From: Acidobacteriaceae bacterium KBS 89
Lineage (GTDB): Bacteria > Acidobacteriota > Terriglobia > Terriglobales > Acidobacteriaceae
Direction: 5' to 3'
Length of the DNA stretch: 64,000 bases
Assembly: GCA_000381605.1 (NCBI GenBank)
Contig: KB906758.1
Coordinates: forward strand, 62,001 to 126,000
Shown here one piece after another: positions 32,281 to 41,436 of this stretch (positions are counted from its first letter, which is position 1; the number at the start of each line of letters is the position of its first letter). The notes below the pieces were generated by a model that searched no databases, was not told the origin of the DNA, and saw only the letters and a program-made list of their open reading frames with translations. Position numbers and translations under genes: made by a program.

Positions 32281-34761
32281 GTGAATGCACCAGAGCTAGT
32301 GCCGAGTGTTCCCTTGCCCCTGCGCGAATCAGGCGGTGTAGCCCTGGAGTGGCCACGCTTTCGCGACCATATAGCCGGTCGCACCACGTCGCCTCTAGGC
32401 CGCGCCTGGGTGCTCGCCCTTGAACCCTGCGCAGACCTCGCGTGGATCGACCAGCAGCAGCAACGCACTGCGGAGGTGCGGGCCATGCTCGCCCGCGGCG
32501 GTAGCTTCGAGTTTGGCGGACTTTTCGATCCCACCCCACTCCTAGACAAAGCCCGCATCGACGGCGCCGCCCTTGAATCGAACGAGATACTCGACCTCCT
32601 CGCCGTCGTCGAACGCATCGCCGCATGGCGCAACCTCATCGCCCCTCCGCCCAACGGCACCCGCTACGAGTGGCCCAGCATCACCGAGCTTTCTTCCTCC
32701 CTCCTCGACCACGATCTCGCCCCGCTCCTCCGCCTTCTGCGCGGCAAGATTGAACCCGATGGCAGCCTCAATGACGACGCCTCCCCCGAACTTCGTCGCA
32801 TCCGTCGCACCATGGAGCGCCAGCATCGAGCCATCGAAGAGAGTCTGCGCAAGTCTCTGCGTGGCTTGGCCGAAGGCGGCAGCACTCAAGACGACCTCAT
32901 CACCATCCGCGGTGACCGCTTCGTCATCCCAGTCAAAGCCGAGTTCAAGCGTAAGGTGCCCGGAGTCGTCCACGGTTCGTCCTCCTCCGGCCAAACCGTC
33001 TTCGTTGAACCACTCGAGACCATCGAGCAGAACAACGAACTCGTTCGCCTCCTCGATGAAGAACAAGCCGAGATCCACCGCATCCTCGTCGCCATGACGC
33101 ACGCACTTGGGGAAAATGCCACAGCGATCCACCTCGGCGCCTCGATCCTCGCCGAGGTTGAGTCCCACTTCGCACGCGCCCGCTTCGCCATCGCGCTCAA
33201 CTGCGTCCGCCCAGTCTTTACGCAGGAGCTGTCCCTTACGGCAGCCCGTCACCCTCTCCTCGAACTCCGCATGCGCGCAACGCTTCCAGCAGAAAGTGAA
33301 GCGCTCAAAGGGCCCGTTCCGCTGACAATCATTCTTCCCCCCGGAACCAGACAGCTGATCATCAGCGGACCCAACACCGGCGGCAAAACCGTATCCCTCA
33401 AGACTCTAGGGCTGCTCTCCGTCATGGCCCAATCCGGCATTCCTGTCCCCGCCCAAGAGGCCAGGCTTCCCCTCTTCACCGGCGTCTACGCCGACATCGG
33501 CGACGCTCAATCAATCGAACGCAACCTCTCCAGCTTCTCCTCCCATGTCGTCAATCTCGACCGGATCTCCCGCGAAGCCGGCGCCGACTCCCTCGTCCTC
33601 CTCGACGAGCTGGGCTCGGCCACCGACCCTGAGGAAGGAGCGGCCCTTGCCGTAGCGATTGCAACCCACTTTCTCACCGTCGGCGCATGGTGCTGCATCA
33701 CCACACACCTCACCTCGCTCAAGGTCTACGCCGCCAACCGCCCAGGTGTGCTCAACGCCGCCGTTGGCTTCGACCAGCAGACTCTCACTCCCACCTACGA
33801 GCTGCGGCTCGGGGTCCCAGGGGCCTCCGCCGGCCTCAACATCGCCGAACGCCTTGGGATGCAGCAACAGATCATCGCCGCTGCCCGCGCCCAGATGACA
33901 TCCCAGACTGCTGACATCGGAGCCTTCCTCGATCAACTCCACGACCAGCTCGCCGCCGCCGCCGTCGAACGCGAGACCCTGCAACAACGCGAGCGAGAGC
34001 TCTCCCGCGAAAGAGCCCGCCTCGAGGTCGAAGGCCGCGTCGAACAAAAGGCTCGCACAAAAGAGCTCGAAGCCAAGCTCAACTCCCTCATCGAAGACTT
34101 CGCCTACCAACTCCGCGAAACCGTTAAAGCCATCGACGACAGAACCCTCGCACAGAAGATCGCTCGCGACTCCGATCGCCGCATGGCCACTCTTCGCCGC
34201 GAGTTTTCCGAGCAATTCAACTCCACGGTGGTCGCCCACGCCACGCGGGCCGACAAGAACGACCCCTCCGCCCAACCTCACATTCCAAAGGGCATCAAGG
34301 TTGGCGACCTCGTCAAACTAAAATCCCTTGGCCGTCAAGCGCGAGTCGATCGCATCATCGACCCGAAGACCTTTGAAGTCTCCATGGGCCAGATGAAGAT
34401 GCGCGCCACCATCGACGACATCGCAGAGGTCGAGTCCGTAAAAATAGTGACCCCGCTCGAAGCCGCCCGTAAGCGCGGAGGCGTCACCGTCGCCACAGCA
34501 AACGACACCGATTACATGACCTCCGAGATCAACGTCATCGGCCGCACCGCCGACGAAGCCCAGACCGAAGTCGAACGCTTCATTGACCGCGCCTTCCTCG
34601 CAGGCCTCCCTCGCATCCGCATCGTCCATGGCACTGGCATGGGAGTACTACGCCGCACCCTTCGCGCATATCTCCGCAGCCACCCGCACGTCACCACCAT
34701 CACCGAACCGCCACAAAACCAAGGTGGCCAGGGCGCAACCGAGGTCGAACTCCGTCAATGA
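32281..34761 (+). CDS. mutS2: Endonuclease MutS2 (ribosome rescue/recombination ATPase)
   Basis: 826 residues. Core and clamp domains precede the ABC-type ATPase, with Walker A GPNTGGKT (about residue 362) and Walker B LVLLDELGSATDP (about 436-448). A coiled coil follows (LQQRERELSRERARLEVEGR), then a KOW-like strand region and the C-terminal Smr domain (about 750-826) with INVIGRTADEAQ and HGTGMGVLR. MutS2 proteins suppress recombination and split collided ribosomes. The GTG start at 32281 gives the normal N-terminus (LEWPRFRDHIAGRTTSPLGR); it has no strong ribosome binding site. Confidence 0.92.
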   Translation: MNAPELVPSVPLPLRESGGVALEWPRFRDHIAGRTTSPLGRAWVLALEPCADLAWIDQQQQRTAEVRAMLARGGSFEFGGLFDPTPLLDKARIDGAALESNEILDLLAVVERIAAWRNLIAPPPNGTRYEWPSITELSSSLLDHDLAPLLRLLRGKIEPDGSLNDDASPELRRIRRTMERQHRAIEESLRKSLRGLAEGGSTQDDLITIRGDRFVIPVKAEFKRKVPGVVHGSSSSGQTVFVEPLETIEQNNELVRLLDEEQAEIHRILVAMTHALGENATAIHLGASILAEVESHFARARFAIALNCVRPVFTQELSLTAARHPLLELRMRATLPAESEALKGPVPLTIILPPGTRQLIISGPNTGGKTVSLKTLGLLSVMAQSGIPVPAQEARLPLFTGVYADIGDAQSIERNLSSFSSHVVNLDRISREAGADSLVLLDELGSATDPEEGAALAVAIATHFLTVGAWCCITTHLTSLKVYAANRPGVLNAAVGFDQQTLTPTYELRLGVPGASAGLNIAERLGMQQQIIAAARAQMTSQTADIGAFLDQLHDQLAAAAVERETLQQRERELSRERARLEVEGRVEQKARTKELEAKLNSLIEDFAYQLRETVKAIDDRTLAQKIARDSDRRMATLRREFSEQFNSTVVAHATRADKNDPSAQPHIPKGIKVGDLVKLKSLGRQARVDRIIDPKTFEVSMGQMKMRATIDDIAEVESVKIVTPLEAARKRGGVTVATANDTDYMTSEINVIGRTADEAQTEVERFIDRAFLAGLPRIRIVHGTGMGVLRRTLRAYLRSHPHVTTITEPPQNQGGQGATEVELRQ

Positions 34762-34831
34762 ACATGGCTTAGGATACAGTTGCACGACGCTAGAGCCTCA
34801 AAGCGGAAATCCCGCAACGGAAGGATTGCTT

Positions 34832-35770
34832 ATGCCCACTCACCACACACGTGTCTCCATCATTGGATGCGGCCACGTTGGGACCTCCTGCGCCTTTGCC
34901 CTTTTACAGAAGCACCTGGCACGCGAGATCGTCCTCATCGGCGACACCGAAGCCCACGTCCAGGGCGAAGCACTCGACCTCCAACAAGCCGTTCCCCTGG
35001 GCACGCCAGTCAAAATCTTCGCGGGAACCTACAAAGACGCAGCGGCCAGTGCGATCGTCATCATTACCGTCGGGACTCCAGGCAAGTTCCACGGATCGCG
35101 ACTCGACATGCTGGCCGGCAACCTCGTCATCGTGCGCGCCTGCATCACGAAGCTTATGGCCGAAGGCTTCGACGGCATCATCCTCATCGCGACCAACCCC
35201 GTTGACGTCCTTACCTACATCGTTCAAAAGGAGACGGGCCTGGCCCCCGGCCAGGTCATCGGCTCCGGCACACTCCTCGACTCCGAGCGCCTCCGCCACA
35301 TCCTCGGCGAACAACTCAACGTCGACCCCCGCTCCGTCCACGCCGCCATCATCGGCGAACACGGCGACTCCTCCGTAGCAGTCTGGAGCGCAGCTCAGGT
35401 TGCCGGCCTCCCTCTCGACCGTTACCCAGGGGCCAACACCCTCCCCACGCACGAAGAGTTGCTCATTGCCGTGCGCTATGCCGGCCCAGTTGTCGCCACG
35501 CTCAAAGGCAACACCTGCTTCGCCATCGCCTCCTGCGTCACGCGCATCTGTGAAGCGATCCTACGCGACGAGCGCTCCGTCCTCATCGTCTCAACGCTCA
35601 TGACCGGCCAGTACGGACTCCACGACGTCGCTCTCAGCACGCCCTGCATCGTAGGCTGCGGCGGAGTCGAATCGGTCATCGAACTCCACCTCAATAAAGC
35701 TGAACAGAAGGCCCTCGAAGCGTCTGCTGTCGTACTCCAACAGGCCTACGCAAAGCTTGAGAACCACTAA
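34832..35770 (+). CDS. L-lactate/malate dehydrogenase family protein with unusual specificity loop
   Basis: 312 residues. The NAD site (IIGCGHVGTS), the catalytic arginine (R in HGSRLD, about residue 90), the Asp-Arg pair region (LDSERLRH, about 149) and the catalytic histidine (GEHGD, about 175) are present. In LDH the loop reads ANQKPGETR with Gln at the specificity site, and in MDH Arg is there; here it reads TPGKFHGSR, with Gly in that place. It most likely reduces or oxidises a 2-hydroxy acid with NAD, but lactate is not assured. The start ATG follows GGAAGGA. Its stop meets the HAAS gene (convergent, overlapping by 4 nt). Confidence 0.8.
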   Translation: MPTHHTRVSIIGCGHVGTSCAFALLQKHLAREIVLIGDTEAHVQGEALDLQQAVPLGTPVKIFAGTYKDAAASAIVIITVGTPGKFHGSRLDMLAGNLVIVRACITKLMAEGFDGIILIATNPVDVLTYIVQKETGLAPGQVIGSGTLLDSERLRHILGEQLNVDPRSVHAAIIGEHGDSSVAVWSAAQVAGLPLDRYPGANTLPTHEELLIAVRYAGPVVATLKGNTCFAIASCVTRICEAILRDERSVLIVSTLMTGQYGLHDVALSTPCIVGCGGVESVIELHLNKAEQKALEASAVVLQQAYAKLENH

Positions 35771-36777
35771 AACACCGTGACGCAGCCCTTGTGTCCCGTA
35801 CGAGAGCTGAGAATCATCTTCCAGACATCCCACAGCAGCTTCACCACACTGATCACCAGCACAACCTTGAACCCGAGATTAATCGCTGCGTTCAACGTCG
35901 TCAGGTCTTTCATTGACATCGCTCCGACACTGGTTCCAGGAACCATGTACGTCCGGGCCTGCACCATTACCGCAATGATGAGGATCCCGATCACCTGCAC
36001 GACCATGTCAAAACCCTTACGCCACTGCTCCGCTCCATGCAAAAAAACCATCACCGTCTTCAACACCAATTGCACCGCCAGCAGAGAGATGATCTGCCAA
36101 TAAAAGATGTGCCATTCCGGAGTCAGTCCAAACGGCATCTCCCGCAGATGCCCCACCAATGGCCCCAGGATCAGATACGGCTTATAGGGAATGGCCAACA
36201 GCCACACCATCCCCACGGAACTGACAATCACGTCGGCCACGCCACCAGCCAGCGACGGTCGTTTACCCTTCGCCGGCTCTAGCTTGGGCAGATCGTTCGG
36301 ATTCCATCCCTTCGACAGATTCACCTGATGGAAGTATCGTCCCTGCGCATACTCAAAACACGCAAAGCCGAGCGTAACCACCCCCCAGAACGTCAACGCA
36401 ACACTAGGAAAGTGGCCGATGGCAGCGCCCACGTCCATGCCCTTCCCCCCTTGAAAGAGCCACGCCACTACCTGCGTCACCACGTACGCCAGTACAACAA
36501 ATGGGAAGCTCCTCTTCAGCGTGAACCAGTAGATCGGAAACCAAGCAGGCCCGATCAGATACTGCTGAGGCAGATATCGCGCTGCCACCAGCACCGGTCG
36601 TCCGTGCTTCTCCAACACATCGGCAGCCTCGCCTTGGGTCAGCGATCGCCCCAGCTCCTCTTCGCGGCCCTCCATCTCCGCCAGAAGATTCTCCCGCAGC
36701 TCCGCCAGTGTGTCTGCCTTCGTCCTGGCCGGCAGATACTCCCCTACAGCCTGCAAATAGCGTTCGAGTAGGTCCAT
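35767..36777 (-). CDS. Membrane protein with HAAS-type N-terminal domain, paired with PadR
   Basis: 336 residues. The N-terminus (MDLLERYLQAVGEYLP, then LRENLLAEMEGREEELGRSL, about 1-60) is the HAAS/permease-prefix helical domain usually encoded beside a PadR regulator. Five or six membrane helices follow (FPFVVLAYVVTQVVAWLF, VALTFWGVVTLGFACF, VIVSSVGMVWLLAI and others). The function is unknown, probably a membrane stress or transport component. The start at 36777 lies 4 nt from the PadR stop, and GGAGAGG lies inside the end of that gene. Confidence 0.75.
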   Translation of the reverse strand: MDLLERYLQAVGEYLPARTKADTLAELRENLLAEMEGREEELGRSLTQGEAADVLEKHGRPVLVAARYLPQQYLIGPAWFPIYWFTLKRSFPFVVLAYVVTQVVAWLFQGGKGMDVGAAIGHFPSVALTFWGVVTLGFACFEYAQGRYFHQVNLSKGWNPNDLPKLEPAKGKRPSLAGGVADVIVSSVGMVWLLAIPYKPYLILGPLVGHLREMPFGLTPEWHIFYWQIISLLAVQLVLKTVMVFLHGAEQWRKGFDMVVQVIGILIIAVMVQARTYMVPGTSVGAMSMKDLTTLNAAINLGFKVVLVISVVKLLWDVWKMILSSRTGHKGCVTVF

Positions 36778-36781
36778 AACA

Positions 36782-37153
36782 TTACCTCTCCTTTTTCTCT
36801 TGCTTCTCTTCCTTGTCTTCAAGAATCTTGTGCAGCGAGTCGTTGATCCCGTTCCACTCCGCCAGCAGCTGCTCCAGAATCACTGCTCCCGCAGCTGATA
36901 GTCGGTAGAAGCGCTTGTTCCGCTTCTCCTCTTCGCGCCACTCGCTGGTCAGCAGGCCCTGCGTCTCCAGTCGCCGTAGCAACGGGTACAGCGTGCTCTC
37001 TTCAATCGCGAGGCCCTCATCCGCCAGCGCCTTCCGCAGCGTGTATCCGTAGTGCTCCACACGTAGCTGCGCCAGCACCGCCAGAATCAGGCACCCCCGG
37101 CGAAGCTCCAATCTGAGGGAGTCGAACAACTCGTTTTGGATCGTTGATTCCAT
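36782..37153 (-). CDS. PadR family transcription regulator
   Basis: 123 residues. The winged helix has the PadR pattern: RRGCLILAVLAQLRVEHYGY, then IEESTLYPLLRRLETQGLL and a hairpin wing (KRNKRFYRLSAAG, about residues 80-92). A Lys/Glu-rich tail ends the protein. It probably represses its own operon with the HAAS gene; a 7-7-7 inverted repeat lies just upstream of the start. Confidence 0.85.
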   Translation of the reverse strand: MESTIQNELFDSLRLELRRGCLILAVLAQLRVEHYGYTLRKALADEGLAIEESTLYPLLRRLETQGLLTSEWREEEKRNKRFYRLSAAGAVILEQLLAEWNGINDSLHKILEDKEEKQEKKER

Positions 37154-37165
37154 ACTGTACTAAAT

Positions 37166-37186
37166 ACACTGTATGGCAAACAGTGT
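37166..37186. promoter_or_regulatory. Inverted repeat, likely PadR operator
   Basis: A perfect 7-bp repeat, ACACTGT-N7-ACAGTGT, 13 nt upstream of the PadR ATG. It overlaps a further half-match (ACTGTA) toward the gene, so it may be a double site. Confidence 0.55.
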
Positions 37187-37607
37187 GTGATGTCAAGTAT
37201 CTTTTGGCCGGATCAGAACAGAAAAGGATCTGGCGCAGAGCCACGTAAACCAGTTAGTTTCTGCGCCGAGAGCACTACTTTGGTTGACAACAACCCATCT
37301 TGCCAAATCCAGCGGTCCGCGGCGGCATGGGCGACAGGCGGGCGGAGCAACAGGCGAGCGGTTTGACTGTCATCCGAAGCAGTGAGGCTACTCTAGGACC
37401 GAACTGCGGATCACCTCCGCAATGTCAACTATTAGGAGCTATTCGGGTTGCGACCTTTGCGCTGAAGGATTGCCGCGTATTGAGACGAGCAGACTGAATA
37501 CTCTCTGCCGTGCTGGGGGCATGGATAACTAACCGCTGGTCCCGCGCTTTTGCACGTTCATCACAACACTATTTCGGAAATAGTATTCTAGATGTACCAT
37601 CGGGCCC
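37187..37607. other. Intergenic region between the two PadR modules
   Basis: No convincing gene. It contains the inverted repeat at 37568-37584 and probably the promoter of the second PadR gene. The rest has no clear structure. Confidence 0.4.
37568..37584. promoter_or_regulatory. Inverted repeat upstream of second PadR, likely operator
   Basis: ACTATTT-CGG-AAATAGT, a perfect 7-bp repeat, 23 nt before the ATG. TATTCT (37583-37588) overlaps it and may be the -10. It differs from the site of the first PadR. Confidence 0.5.
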
Positions 37608-37952
37608 ATGGTCAGAACATCCGAACATCGCGATCTCTTTTCTGGCGCTCTGGAATTGATGATCCTGCAAACTCTGAAACGAAAACCGATGCACGGATAT
37701 GCACTCGCACAGTACATCAAGGCGGTGTCGGACGATCTTCTCCAGATCGAGGAAGGTTCGTTGTATCCGGCTTTGCAACGCATGCTGAAAGCTGGCTTCC
37801 TGAAGTCTGAAATGGGACTTTCGCCCAGGAATCGCCCAGTGCGTATTTTCAAGCTGACCGTGGCTGGCTGCAAACATCTTGAAGAACAACGATCGAGCTT
37901 CGAAAAGATGTTTGCCGGCATCACCCGTGTTCTTGCGGTTTCCCAATCGTAG
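37608..37952 (+). CDS. PadR family regulator of the ADOP permease
   Basis: 114 residues. It has the PadR winged helix (LFSGALELMILQTLKRKPMHGYALAQYI, about 10-37, and IEEGSLYPALQRMLKAGFL), with a wing (RPVRIFKLTVAG). Acidobacteria often have this type directly upstream of large ADOP permeases, and the gap here is 10 nt, so the two are one operon. It probably responds to a membrane or toxic stress signal, which is not known. Confidence 0.85.
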   Translation: MVRTSEHRDLFSGALELMILQTLKRKPMHGYALAQYIKAVSDDLLQIEEGSLYPALQRMLKAGFLKSEMGLSPRNRPVRIFKLTVAGCKHLEEQRSSFEKMFAGITRVLAVSQS

Positions 37953-37962
37953 GAGGTGACGT

Positions 37963-40599
37963 ATGCGATGGCTCAAACAACTGTTCACACGTCGTCGCCG
38001 CTATGACGAACTCTCGGAATCGATCCGCGAACACCTCGAAGAGAAGATTGCCGATCTGATGGATGACGGGATGACACAGGCGGAGGCGGAGCGCTCCGCT
38101 CGCCGTAAGTTCGGCAACGTAACCCTGATCGAAGAGCGCAGCCGCGAAGTATGGCAGTGGTCCACTCTCGAATCCATTTGGTCGGATCTGGGATACGCTG
38201 CACGCAAGCTGCGTAAATCGCGGGGTTTTACCATCACCTGCCTACTGACTCTTGCCCTTGGAATCGGCGCCAACACTGCCGTATTCAGTACCGTCAATAC
38301 GATTCTCTTTCATCCTCTGCCATACCGGGATCCCGGCCGCCTGGTCCTCATATCTGAGAGCCTTCCCTTGCAGGGCAGCAACGATGTCGGCGTCTCGGCT
38401 CAGGAGTATCTCGACTATCGTTCTCAGAATGATGTTTTCTCCGAAACTGCTGCGTTCGAGACGGCTGACTTCAACCTCACCGGGACAGGTGAACCGCGGC
38501 GTATCAACGCCGCTCGAATCTCCGCGTCAGCTCTTCCCCTGCTCGGGGTTACGCCTGAACTTGGCCGCAACTTCAGCCCGGAAGAAGATCGCTATGGTTC
38601 AGACCACGTCGTCCTCTTATCCCATACTCTCTGGCAGAGCCAATATGGATCCGCCCCCGATATTGTCGGAAAGAGCATTCATCTTGACGAAACGGCATAT
38701 ACCGTAATCGGAGTCATGCCTGCATCCTTTCGCTTTCCACTTGATGCGGCGCCTTCCTCTGAGCGCGCGAGCCTTTGGCTGCCTATGGCATTCGCGCCCA
38801 ATCTTCTCAACCCCGACAATCGCACAATGGAATTCGGGGTAGGCCTCGTAGGCCGACTGAAGCCAGACGTTTCACCTCAACAGGTGCAGACGGACATGAG
38901 TCAGATTGCGAACCGTTTCATGCGGCAATACGGATACAGCGGAACCATTCGCGTGGCGCCCCACGTCTATCCTTTCTCTGCTCACTCTGTTGAGCGCGCC
39001 CGTCCACTCCTGATTCTGCTTGCTGCATCAGTTTTTTGTGTATTGCTCATTGCCAGCGCAAACATTGCAAATTTATTGCTGGCTCGTGCAAGCGCTCGTA
39101 CACAGGAGATGGCGCTTCGTATGGCTATCGGAGCAAACCGTCTGCGCCTTATCCGTCAATGCCTTGTGGAAAGCTCACTCCTGGGTCTTCTCGGCTCCAT
39201 AGCCGGAATTTTAGTTGCCATCCTACTTGTCGCCGGACTGAAGCATTTCGGCCCAACAAGCCTGCCGCGTTTGCAGGATGTAGCCATTCATCCGATCGTC
39301 TTGCTTTTTGCCGTTGCCCTGTCGCTGATTACCAGCTTGTTCTTTGGGTTTGCTCCCGCATGGCGTCTTTCTCATGTTCCTCCGCACGCTTCGCTGCGCG
39401 CAGCCAGGCAGGCAAATTCAGATCGCAGCGGTCAGCGCCTGCAGAATTCTGCTGCCACCGCGCAAATCGCTCTTGCTTTTGTGCTTCTCATTGCCGGAGG
39501 CCTCTTGCTTCGCAGTTTTACGCGCCTGCTCGAATCGCCTTTCGGATTCGACCCACAAAACGCTTTTGTCGTTCGCACCGTATTTGACCATGTCCGTTAT
39601 CCCGATCCACTCAAGCGAGATGTTGTCCAGAAACAATTGCTTGATCGGCTTTCGCGCCTTCCTGGGATCTCCGCCGTTGCGGAAGCGAGCCACTTGCCGC
39701 TGACTGATACGCGTCAAATTGGATTTCGTCTCGAACATGCGGCGCGAGATGATTTTCACTCGGCCGAGAATTCGCTTGTCAGTCCGGGCTACTTTCATGC
39801 GATGGGCAATACCCTTGTTGCGGGCCGCGACTTCACTCTCGAAGATCGCCGCGACTCTCCGGCTGTCGCCATCATCAGCCAAGCTCTAAGCAGTGAGTAT
39901 TTCGCTGGTCGGAATCCAATCGGGCAACGCTTCCAGTGGGGTGACCGCGCAACCTTCACAATTGTCGGCGTGGCCGCAGACGTGCATGTTTCGTCACTCG
40001 ACACAGATCCGCCACCTATGATCTACCTCGACATGTTCCAGATCGAAAGCGGAGTCAGCGGCAAGACTGCTTTCATCCTTCGCGGCCAGTCTGCCGGCCC
40101 TGAACTTCTGTCGGCCATCCGCGGACAGGTCTGGTCAGTGGACAGCGAACTGCCACTTTACGAAGAGGCTACTCTGCAATCACTGATTTCAGAATCGCTT
40201 GCCCAGCGCAGCTTTACGCTTGTTCTGCTCAGTGCTTTTGCGGTTACCGCCCTGCTGCTGGCTTCTGTTGGAATCTTTGGTGTGATTTCGTACCTGATCG
40301 CTCAGCGCAGCTCCGAATTCGGGGTTCGCATGGCTTTGGGAGCGAGTCGTTCACAAATCACCAACCTGGTGCTTTCGCGGGGTACCCGAATCGCGGTTGC
40401 CGGCTGCCTCTGCGGGCTTGCTCTTTCGACGTTCGCGTCTCGCCTTCTGCTTAGCAGCCTGTACCGAACCGATTGGTACGACCCCCTTATGCCTTGTCTC
40501 GTAACGCTTCTCCTCTTCGTTGTTGTCTTGCTCGCTTCGTGGCTGCCGGCACGCCGCGCGGCCGCCACCGACCCAATGCACGCCTTACGCAACGAATAG
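37963..40599 (+). CDS. ADOP family FtsX-like permease
   Basis: 878 residues. A helical prefix domain (LSESIREHLEEKIADLMDDG and QAEAERSARRKFGN, about residues 15-50) precedes two MacB-like halves: helix 1 (FTITCLLTLALGIGANTAVF) with a periplasmic domain (about 110-340), an FtsX core of three helices (about 345-460), a second periplasmic part, and a last FtsX core (about 745-878). It has no ATPase of its own, so it would need a separate ATP-binding protein. The acidobacterial duplicated permease type is expected to take part in export or cell-envelope stress. AGGAGGTGACGT precedes the ATG. Confidence 0.9.
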   Translation: MRWLKQLFTRRRRYDELSESIREHLEEKIADLMDDGMTQAEAERSARRKFGNVTLIEERSREVWQWSTLESIWSDLGYAARKLRKSRGFTITCLLTLALGIGANTAVFSTVNTILFHPLPYRDPGRLVLISESLPLQGSNDVGVSAQEYLDYRSQNDVFSETAAFETADFNLTGTGEPRRINAARISASALPLLGVTPELGRNFSPEEDRYGSDHVVLLSHTLWQSQYGSAPDIVGKSIHLDETAYTVIGVMPASFRFPLDAAPSSERASLWLPMAFAPNLLNPDNRTMEFGVGLVGRLKPDVSPQQVQTDMSQIANRFMRQYGYSGTIRVAPHVYPFSAHSVERARPLLILLAASVFCVLLIASANIANLLLARASARTQEMALRMAIGANRLRLIRQCLVESSLLGLLGSIAGILVAILLVAGLKHFGPTSLPRLQDVAIHPIVLLFAVALSLITSLFFGFAPAWRLSHVPPHASLRAARQANSDRSGQRLQNSAATAQIALAFVLLIAGGLLLRSFTRLLESPFGFDPQNAFVVRTVFDHVRYPDPLKRDVVQKQLLDRLSRLPGISAVAEASHLPLTDTRQIGFRLEHAARDDFHSAENSLVSPGYFHAMGNTLVAGRDFTLEDRRDSPAVAIISQALSSEYFAGRNPIGQRFQWGDRATFTIVGVAADVHVSSLDTDPPPMIYLDMFQIESGVSGKTAFILRGQSAGPELLSAIRGQVWSVDSELPLYEEATLQSLISESLAQRSFTLVLLSAFAVTALLLASVGIFGVISYLIAQRSSEFGVRMALGASRSQITNLVLSRGTRIAVAGCLCGLALSTFASRLLLSSLYRTDWYDPLMPCLVTLLLFVVVLLASWLPARRAAATDPMHALRNE

Positions 40600-40949
40600 C
40601 CAAATCCCCAGAGTTTTCTACGATTTTGTTTGCTCTATGGATCACTACCGGTAAACGCGCTTCTCGTCAGCGTTCGTGAGCGCCCCAGGGAGAATCGCGA
40701 AGCTGGATGCGGTATTGCGGCTGCCGCTGAATTTTGGCTATATTCTCCCTGGGCGCCGTCTTCAAATTCATAAGAAGTTTGAGGATGCCGCCATGTACGA
40801 GCTATTCGATCTCGGCATATAGTCGTCTGGATGGTCAGGACAAGGTCAGAAAATGCTGTCACAAAACACTCCTCTGCCATGTCCTTGCTGACACATAAGC
40901 CCGCACTGCAATCTGTAGCTGCTTCTGCTTATGGAGAAAGGAGTCTAGC
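40600..40949. other. Intergenic region with a long inverted repeat
   Basis: No gene is visible. An imperfect inverted repeat (arms 40680-40695 and 40742-40757: GCGCCCCAGGGAGAAT versus ATTCTCCCTGGGCGCC) encloses about 45 nt. It might be a terminator-like structure, a small RNA or a remnant of a mobile element; no T-run is seen. Confidence 0.4.
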
Positions 40950-41338
40950 TTGAAAACCATCTTGAAAACAACCCTGATGCTGTGCTTATGCCGGGCCGCC
41001 TCATGGCCCAGGAGGCCAAGGTTACTCCGCTTATGTCGAAAGATTTAGCGGAATACCCTGGCAAAGAAGGCCTGATGATCATGGTGGAATATCCGCCGGG
41101 CAGCGCGGACCCCATTCATCGGCACAATGCTCACGCGTTTCTCTATGTACTCGAAGACTCCATCGTGATGCAGGTCAAGGGTGGAAAGCAGGTCACTCTT
41201 ACACCCGGACAAACCTTCTACGAAGGGCCCAGCGATGTTCACATCGTCGGCCACAACGCCAGCAATACCAAACCGGCCAAATTTATCGTGTTCCTGGTCA
41301 AAGACAAAGATGCGCCTGTTCTGATTCCGGTGAAGTAG
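40950..41338 (+). pseudogene. Secreted cupin protein with frameshifted signal peptide
   Basis: The TTG at 40950 has AAGGAG (40938-40943) 6 nt upstream and encodes a signal-like start (KTILKTTLMLCL), but this frame stops. The cupin frame takes over at about 40982 with LMPGRLMAQ, the expected end of the same signal peptide. One base is gained, or two lost, between them. The cupin domain is intact (EYPPGSADPIHRHNAHAFLY, about 40 residues in; metal-binding His-x-His and a later GPSDVH). It may be a dead secreted protein, or a cytoplasmic form may start at the GTG at 40982. A sequencing error is not excluded. Confidence 0.6.
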
Positions 41339-41436
41339 CCTCTACGGCAGACCCGGAATTGAGAATTCCATCACTTCTCTCCGAGAGATCGGATTTACAA
41401 CGTGCTCGTCTCAGAGCATGACGAAAGGACTTGGTC

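Noticed and set aside
33511-34281. 256-codon open frame on the minus strand
   Set aside because: Antisense to the mutS2 ATPase region; Gly/Glu/Val-rich shadow.
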